From the NCBI GenBank assembly GCA_947456185.1, contig CANGPW010000007.1, positions 1 through 57,250 of the forward strand: a DNA stretch of 57,250 bases, in the 5' to 3' direction. The notes beneath the pieces are model-generated. The model was given only the letters and a program-made list of their open reading frames with translations. It had not been told where the DNA came from and ran no database searches. The translations under genes and the position numbers were made by a program. This document shows, one piece after another, positions 52,435-57,250 of this stretch; within the stretch, counting starts at the first letter, position 1; every line of letters starts with the position of its first letter. This DNA is from Bacteroidota bacterium (GTDB lineage: Bacteria; Bacteroidota; Bacteroidia; UKL13-3).

Positions 52435-52501
52435 TACTAAGTAATAAGTTTTTTAATTAGTTAAAAAAACTAGGTACTAAGTACTAAAAACTAATTAACT
52501 A
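52432..52501. repeat. TAGTACTAAGTA repeat words joining two convergent stops
   Basis: TAGTACTAAGTA (52432-52443) and TAGGTACTAAGTACTA (52471-52486) flank an AGTTTTTTAA/TTAAAAAAACT hairpin that could act as a weak terminator. The first TAG stops the nuclease gene; the last CTA complements the SDR stop. Confidence 0.75.
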
Positions 52502-53287
52502 AAGGTTCCCCGTTCTGCCGCCATCTACAGGAACATTAATTCCGGTAATGTATGCAGCAAATTCACTGGCCAAAAATGCAACAGCAAAAGCTATTTCATT
52601 AGGTTCAGCAAATCTTCCCATTGGAATTTCACTCATCATTTCTTGACTCACTTCATCAGTTGTGTGTTGTTGTTTTTGAGCTTTATTATCTATAATTTGT
52701 TTCAGTCTATCAGTTGCGGTAGCACCTGGCAAAACATTATTTACGGTAATTTTAAATAGCGCTAATTCATTGGCCAAAGTTTTACTATAATTACCCATGG
52801 CACCTCTAATGGTATTACTAACTCCAAGACCACGCAAAGGAATTTTTACACTGGTAGAAATAATATTGATAATGCGACCGTAACCAGCTTGTTTCATACC
52901 CGGAAATACACTTTGCACCAAATGATGACTGCTAATTACATGTGAGTTAAAGGCATTTAAAAATTCTTCTCCCTTGGCGTCAATCGCTAATCCGGCTGCG
53001 GGTCCGCCACTGTTATTTATTAAAATATGGTATATATAATGTATTTGTGCTTTTTGTTCAATTGCTTCTTTCACTTGAGCAGGAACTGCAAAATCTGCAA
53101 CTAAAAAATCATGCTTTTGGCCCATGCTAGTATCCAAATCACGCACAATTCTTTTTAATAATTCACCATTTCTGGCCATCAAAGTTACGTTAGCACCACA
53201 CTTTGCTAATTGCATAGCAATGGCATATCCAATTCCTTTGGTGCTTCCACAAACCAATGCATTTTTATCTTTTAAATTTATATTCAT
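52499..53287 (-). CDS. Short-chain dehydrogenase/reductase, atypical active site
   Basis: A 262-residue SDR. The cofactor loop is CGSTKGIGYAIA (NADPH type) and NIISTS provides the catalytic Ser. The usual YxxxK is not there: the aligned stretch reads VSNTIRGAMGNYSKTLA, a pattern seen in a branch of SDRs with SNxxR in place of Tyr-Lys. It ends VPVDGGRTGNL. The ATG at 53287 is chosen; the longer frame to 53332 would translate repeat words. Substrate unknown. Confidence 0.85.
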   Translation of the reverse strand: MNINLKDKNALVCGSTKGIGYAIAMQLAKCGANVTLMARNGELLKRIVRDLDTSMGQKHDFLVADFAVPAQVKEAIEQKAQIHYIYHILINNSGGPAAGLAIDAKGEEFLNAFNSHVISSHHLVQSVFPGMKQAGYGRIINIISTSVKIPLRGLGVSNTIRGAMGNYSKTLANELALFKITVNNVLPGATATDRLKQIIDNKAQKQQHTTDEVSQEMMSEIPMGRFAEPNEIAFAVAFLASEFAAYITGINVPVDGGRTGNL

Positions 53288-53375
53288 ACGTCTATTTTTA
53301 TTAGCATCTAGCTTCTGGCCGCTAGCATCCAAATTTTTTTTATTTCTAATTAATATTCAATCATAATTTACTGTC

Positions 53376-53498
53376 ACCCTGAGCGGAGTCGAAGGGTAAA
53401 ATTAAACATCTTAACTTCCCATTTTTAAAATAAGTGTCTGGATTCGGCAAGCTCACCATGACCAAAAATACTGGTTACCCTGAGCGAAGTCGAATGGT
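53376..53498. repeat. Dispersed ACCCTGAGCG(G/A)AGTCGAAGGGT repeats
   Basis: Copies at 53376-53397 (hairpin ends ACCCT/AGGGT) and 53477-53498, with a related word ATTCGGCAAGCTCACCATGAC at 53442-53462 between them. All are GC-rich islands in an AT-rich spacer between the SDR gene and smpB. The spacer also holds CTAGCTTCTGGCCGCTAGC words near 53310. Confidence 0.8.
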
Positions 53499-53524
53499 AT
53501 AGTTTAATCATCCAACATCCAAAA

Positions 53525-53986
53525 TTATTCGTCTTTTCTTCTCAAATTCCGTTCCACATCACGTTCTTTGATACTATCGCGTTTATCAAAAGCTTTTTTA
53601 CCCTGTGCTAGTGCAATTTCTATTTTTATAAAACCATTTTCGGCTTCAAATAATTTTAATGGTACAATGGAAAAACCTTTTTCATCGCCACGTTTCTGCA
53701 ATTTTTTTAGTTCTACTTTTTTTAACAATAATTTCCTTACAGCTAAGGGTTCATGGTTACTAAAACTTCCTTGCTTAAACGAACCAATATTCATGTTACG
53801 TATATAAAGTTCATCGTTTTGATAAAAACAATATGCTTCAGTAATGGATGCATTTCCCGCTTTTATTGATTTTACTTCAGTACCGCCAAGTACCATTCCT
53901 GCGGTGTATTTGGTTAACAACTGAAATTCAAAACTAGCTTTTTTGTTTAAAATATTTATGCGCTTATATAGTTTATCCTTACTCAT
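53525..53986 (-). CDS. smpB: SsrA-binding protein SmpB
   Basis: A 153-residue protein that carries tmRNA to stalled ribosomes. Core motifs include GMVLGGTEVKSIKAGNAS, the basic HEPLAVRKLLLKK and the tail KKAFDKRDSIKERDVER that mimics an mRNA path. Length is normal. No ssrA gene is recognised close by. The 318 bases upstream to the lpd side hold repeats and the lpd terminator only. Confidence 0.95.
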   Translation of the reverse strand: MSKDKLYKRINILNKKASFEFQLLTKYTAGMVLGGTEVKSIKAGNASITEAYCFYQNDELYIRNMNIGSFKQGSFSNHEPLAVRKLLLKKVELKKLQKRGDEKGFSIVPLKLFEAENGFIKIEIALAQGKKAFDKRDSIKERDVERNLRRKDE

Positions 53987-54030
53987 GATTTGGAATGCAA
54001 AGAAAAACTTATTTTTTGATTTTTGTTATT

Positions 54031-54089
54031 GGTTATTAAAGTTAATAAAGTTGGTAGGATGATTGGTTAATAAAGTTAATAGGATGATT
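54031..54089. repeat. Imperfect tandem repeat GGTTAATAAAGTTAATAGGATGATT
   Basis: Two units (54031-54064, with a 9-base insertion, and 54065-54089) stand in the smpB-lpd spacer. Confidence 0.65.
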
Positions 54090-54115
54090 GAAATGACTGT
54101 GTTTTAAATTATAGT

Positions 54116-54219
54116 GGGTAGACACATAGGTCTGCCCCAACAGTTTGTCCAAACAGACTGCCCCAACAGTTTGCGCCAAAAGTTTGCATCAACGATATAC
54201 CTCAACGTTTTTATAAAAA
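54116..54219. repeat. GGGCAGAC hairpin copy 3 with degenerate CCAACAGTTTG array
   Basis: GGGTAGAC-ACATAG-GTCTGCCC (54116-54137) is followed by about six degenerate 13-14-base units of the form CCAACAGTTTGN(C) up to about 54210. Confidence 0.7.
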
Positions 54220-54248
54220 AAAATCCGTTACAAACTGCAACGGATTTT
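54220..54248 (-). terminator. Terminator after lpd
   Basis: AAAATCCGTT (54220-54229) pairs with AACGGATTTT (54239-54248). On the minus strand T residues follow. It lies about 57 bases beyond the lpd stop. Confidence 0.85.
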
Positions 54249-54304
54249 ATAATATTTAAATAAATAATCTTTCAATCTTTTAATTATTCCAACCTTGTAA
54301 TTAA

Positions 54305-55699
54305 CTACATGTGCAAAGCTCTGTTTTCAGTAGCTGCGAGGCAGGCTTCTTTCACAGCTTCGGCATAAGTTGGATGTGCATGACTCATTCTTGAAATGTC
54401 TTCGGCACTTGCTCTAAATTCCATGGCTACAACTGCTTCAGCAATTAAATCAGCTACACGCGGCCCAATCATGTGCATGCCCAAAATTTCATCTGTTTCT
54501 GCATCGGCTAATACTTTTACCAATCCATCAATATCCATACTTGCCCTGGCACGTCCTAAAGCACGCATAGGAAAACTTCCCATTTTATATTTTGTACCAG
54601 CCTTTTTTAATTCTTCTTCGGTAGCGCCAACTCCAGCCACTTCTGGCCAAGTATAAACTACACCCGGAATTAAATGATAGTTGATATGTGGTTTTTGTCC
54701 TGCAATGGTTTCAGCTACAAACACACCTTCTTCTTCCGCTTTATGAGCTAGCATGGCACCTTTTACTACATCGCCAATGGCGTAAATTCCTTTAACAGCA
54801 GTTTCCAAATGAGCATCAGTTTCTATACGACCGCGCTCATCGGTTTTTAAACCAATATTCTCTAATCCTAATCCGTCAGTATATGCTTTTCTTCCAACTG
54901 AAACCAAGCAATAATCGCCTGTAAATGTTACTTCTTCACCTTTTTCATTGTCGGCAGTAATGGTAACTTCTTTACCTTTTACTTTAGCTGATTTTACTTT
55001 ATGACTAAAGTGAAAAGTAAAACCAATTTTACGCAAACTACGTTGCAATTCTTTGCCTAAAGTACCGTCCATGGTTGGAATAATGGCATCGGTATATTCT
55101 ATTACCGAAACTTTTGCACCCAAACGAGCATATACTGAACCCAATTCTAAACCAATAACACCACCTCCAATAATTACCAAATGTTTTGGAACTTCGGTCA
55201 TATTTAAAGCCTCAGTACTGGTAATAATGCGTTTTTTATCTATTGCCAAACCTGGCAATGAAGCTGGTTTTGAGCCTGTAGCTATAATTACTTTATCAGT
55301 ATCTATCAATTGTTCAGTTTCGCCCGATACTTTAATTTGATTTTTGGTAACAAAAGAGCCAATACCTTTATAAACATCAATTTTATTTTTTTTCATTAAA
55401 AAATCAATGCCTTCACAAGTAACTTTAACTACACCACTTTTGCGGTCTATCATTTGTTTTAAATTTACTTTTACCTCACTTACATCTATTCCGTGAGTAG
55501 CAAAAGTATGCGTAGCATTGTGGTAATGTTCGCTCGAGTCGAGCAAAGCTTTTGATGGAATACAACCCACGTTTAAGCAAGTGCCACCAAGGGTACTGTA
55601 TTTTTCAATCAATGCAGTTTTAAAACCTAATTGCGCACAACGAATGGCTGCAACATATCCTCCAGGACCGGAACCTATAACGGTAATATCGTATTTCAT
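54305..55699 (-). CDS. lpd: Dihydrolipoyl dehydrogenase
   Basis: A 464-residue FAD enzyme, the E3 of pyruvate and 2-oxoglutarate dehydrogenase and of glycine cleavage. FAD loop VIGSGPGGYVAAI, the redox disulfide GGTCLNVGCIPSK, the NAD loop IGGGVIGLELGS and the C-terminal HAHPTYAEAVKEA (catalytic His-Glu) are all present. It is separated by 84 bases from the WD40 gene upstream on the same strand. E1 and E2 genes are not in the window. Confidence 0.97.
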   Translation of the reverse strand: MKYDITVIGSGPGGYVAAIRCAQLGFKTALIEKYSTLGGTCLNVGCIPSKALLDSSEHYHNATHTFATHGIDVSEVKVNLKQMIDRKSGVVKVTCEGIDFLMKKNKIDVYKGIGSFVTKNQIKVSGETEQLIDTDKVIIATGSKPASLPGLAIDKKRIITSTEALNMTEVPKHLVIIGGGVIGLELGSVYARLGAKVSVIEYTDAIIPTMDGTLGKELQRSLRKIGFTFHFSHKVKSAKVKGKEVTITADNEKGEEVTFTGDYCLVSVGRKAYTDGLGLENIGLKTDERGRIETDAHLETAVKGIYAIGDVVKGAMLAHKAEEEGVFVAETIAGQKPHINYHLIPGVVYTWPEVAGVGATEEELKKAGTKYKMGSFPMRALGRARASMDIDGLVKVLADAETDEILGMHMIGPRVADLIAEAVVAMEFRASAEDISRMSHAHPTYAEAVKEACLAATENRALHM

Positions 55700-55728
55700 A
55701 AAATTATTTTGGTAAAATTAATAGCTTG

Positions 55729-55736
55729 CAAAATTA
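55729..55736 (-). promoter_or_regulatory. -7 element TAATTTTG for lpd
   Basis: Minus-strand TAATTTTGCAAGC matches TAnnTTTG, 29 bases before the lpd ATG, arguing for transcription separate from the WD40 gene. No clear -33 element. Confidence 0.4.
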
Positions 55737-55783
55737 AACTTATTCCTCAAGCTAACGAATGATGTTTGTTATATAATGGAAAA

Positions 55784-56698
55784 TTATTCAATCTCAACCT
55801 GCCAATGCATAATTTGTTTGTCATCGCTGGCAGTTAATAATTCATTGTTCGCTATCCAAATTACTTTATTAATGGAAGTAACATGCGCTTCATTTCGTGC
55901 TTTGTCTATTACTTTTAGTAAATCAAAACTATTTGCATCCCAAATCTTTAAAGTTTTATCCATACTTACAGTTGCAAATAATTGTCCGTTTGGATTAAAC
56001 TGAATGGAATTAATATGCAAATTATGAGCAGGTACATCTTTAATGATTTCATAATTGTTTTCAGCATCAAAAAACTTTAAAAACACATCGCGGCCACCGC
56101 TTAATAAATGTTTGTTATTGTGGCAATATGCCAATGTAAAAACTGAATTTACATGGTGGTTTAAAGTTTCAATTAATTGAAAAGTATCAGCATTATAAAT
56201 TCTTATTGCATGGTCAGAAAAACCAATGGCAATATGGTTCAACGATTCATTGATGGCAATAGCTCTTGCACTTTTTGTACTGGCTTTAATGGTTTTAATC
56301 AATGAAAAATCAGCTACATTAAACACATTGATGATTCCATCTCCACCTGAAGTTATTAAAGTATCGTTATGGCGTTTAATATCGTAAATTCCTAAAGTAT
56401 GCGCTGCTATGTTTTTTATTTCTTTGTTAATAGTTAAGTCTATTACATGTAAGTTGCCTTGAGCTGAACCTATTAACAATTGATTTTTTTCGGGTAATAA
56501 CAATAAACTATAAACGGGACGCTTCACCTGGCAAATTAATTTACCATCAGATTTATGCTCAAAATCCCATTCCACCACAAATCCATCGCCAGCTCCCGAG
56601 TAAAAGCAGTTTTGGTTCATTGATTTAGAAAGAGAATAAATACAATCTTTATGTCCAGTATATTGGTGAAGTTTAATTATTTTTATTTTTTTTAGCAT
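55784..56698 (-). CDS. WD40-repeat protein
   Basis: A 304-residue cytoplasmic beta-propeller with about six to seven WD40-like blades, for example GHKDCIYSLSKS, FVVEWDF, AHTLGIYDIKRH, HHVNSVFTLAYC, AHNLHINSIQFN and KTLKIWD. There is no signal peptide. It is probably a scaffold; partners are not evident, and the neighbours (lpd and a phosphopantetheinyl transferase) do not indicate one. It is divergent from the transferase across 61 bases. Confidence 0.9.
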   Translation of the reverse strand: MLKKIKIIKLHQYTGHKDCIYSLSKSMNQNCFYSGAGDGFVVEWDFEHKSDGKLICQVKRPVYSLLLLPEKNQLLIGSAQGNLHVIDLTINKEIKNIAAHTLGIYDIKRHNDTLITSGGDGIINVFNVADFSLIKTIKASTKSARAIAINESLNHIAIGFSDHAIRIYNADTFQLIETLNHHVNSVFTLAYCHNNKHLLSGGRDVFLKFFDAENNYEIIKDVPAHNLHINSIQFNPNGQLFATVSMDKTLKIWDANSFDLLKVIDKARNEAHVTSINKVIWIANNELLTASDDKQIMHWQVEIE

Positions 56699-56759
56699 GA
56701 AATTTTAAAACTATTTTATATTGCAAAGCAACAATAAATAAAACAAAGTCAAACCTATT

Positions 56760-57250
56760 TTGCCAATTATTTCTATACAAAATATAACCAATGAAATTAC
56801 TTTAGGGATTTGGAGAATTACTGAAACTAAAGCAGATTTTGAAAATCAATTGGGAAACCATTTATTTGACTTGTCAAAGCCTATAAATCCTGCTGAAAAT
56901 GTTGGAATACATTGGTTTGCAAGTAGGGTGTTATTGCAAAATTTGTTTGATGCCAATAGCATAGAAATTCATAAAAACGAAAATAACAAGCCAACTTTGT
57001 ATATTGACCACGAAAAATATTTTATTAGTATTTCTCATTCCTATGAATATGTAGGAATTATGTTTAGTAAAACACACGAAGTTGGTTTAGACATTGAAAG
57101 AGTAGATGACAGAATTCATCGAGTTTCTAGTAAGTTTTTAAATGAAAATGAACAATTATTTGCTGAAAGCAAATTGATAAAAACATTGATTTGGAGTGCC
57201 AAAGAAAGCATGTATAAATGGTATGGTAAAAAAGAATTAGACTTTAAATT
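56760..57250 (+). CDS. 4'-phosphopantetheinyl transferase (Sfp type), cut by the window end
   Basis: The first 163 codons of a Sfp-family enzyme that loads phosphopantetheine onto acyl carrier proteins. The predicted N-terminus MPIISIQNITNEITLGIWRI fits Bacteroidota homologues but starts at TTG (56760); there is no in-frame ATG until residue 101. Seen: NNKPTL, FISISHSY, the metal-binding GLDIE (D111, E113), and WSAKESMYK (W145, K148, E149, K153). The gene has no stop within the window. Confidence 0.9.
   Translation, partial: MPIISIQNITNEITLGIWRITETKADFENQLGNHLFDLSKPINPAENVGIHWFASRVLLQNLFDANSIEIHKNENNKPTLYIDHEKYFISISHSYEYVGIMFSKTHEVGLDIERVDDRIHRVSSKFLNENEQLFAESKLIKTLIWSAKESMYKWYGKKELDFK

Noticed and set aside
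53288-53332. Longer start for the SDR gene
   Set aside because: The extra 15 residues are translated repeat words (CTAGCTTCTGGCCGCTAGC); the Rossmann start is at MNINLKDKNALVCG.

Overview
The window looks like a chromosomal segment of an AT-rich Bacteroidota bacterium (flavobacterial, sphingobacterial or chitinophagal type). Evidence: a methionine synthase reading frame that starts at the pterin-binding domain, a TonB receptor/DUF4249 lipoprotein pair, a GH92 mannosidase, DUF4296, DUF2795 and DUF2279 proteins, a MoaC-MogA fusion, almost no Shine-Dalgarno sequences, and several TAnnTTTG -7 promoter elements. I see no rRNA, tRNA, CRISPR, insertion sequence or prophage.

Layout. 1-7.6 kb: cobalamin-dependent methionine synthase, an outer-membrane receptor with its DUF4249 lipoprotein, an outer-membrane barrel protein and a c-type cytochrome lipoprotein. 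8.3-13.9 kb: a very AT-rich exopolysaccharide locus (short TolC-like protein, Wzz-like co-polymerase with a degenerate kinase domain, Wzy/ligase-like membrane protein, GT2 glycosyltransferase). 14-21 kb: a metallo-beta-lactamase-fold hydrolase, a toxin-antitoxin pair whose toxin carries an in-frame stop, an RsmB-type methyltransferase, Hpt, a GT4 glycosyltransferase, a CCA-adding-type enzyme and a KdsC-like HAD phosphatase. 21.4-33.8 kb: a Fic-fold protein with no catalytic motif fused to a winged helix, DUF2795, cyanophycin synthetase, DinB, a B12-binding radical SAM protein, YggS, DUF4296, RdgB, an unrecognised protein, IlvE and Tex. 33.8-40.4 kb: GH92, Ffh, a frameshifted DUF2279 gene and MetF. 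40.6-46.7 kb: a molybdenum-cofactor cluster (moaCB, moaE, moeB/thiF-rhodanese, moaD, tauE-like, moeA, moaA) headed by tatA. 46.9-49.1 kb: a lipoprotein carbonic anhydrase and a NirK-cytochrome c fusion. 49.4-57.25 kb: PyrG, an S1/P1-type nuclease, an SDR, SmpB, Lpd, a WD40 protein and the start of a phosphopantetheinyl transferase cut by the window end.

Most notable. (1) The NirK-cytochrome c fusion keeps its type 1 copper ligands, but two of the three type 2 copper histidines are asparagine, so it is probably not an ordinary nitrite reductase. (2) The Fic-like protein at 21.4 kb keeps the fold pattern but has replaced every residue of the HPFxDGNGR signature. (3) Gene ends are repeatedly made from short intergenic repeat words that carry TAG, for example tandem TAGTTGTCAGTTGA units. 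At least four genes take their stop codon as the first triplet of such a unit, one phosphatase has a repeat-encoded tail, and one signal peptide is encoded by a seven-copy heptamer repeat. (4) Intergenic spacers hold several families of small dispersed hairpins.

Limits: calls rest on reading the sequence and on remembered family motifs. No database search, structure prediction or composition calculation was run.
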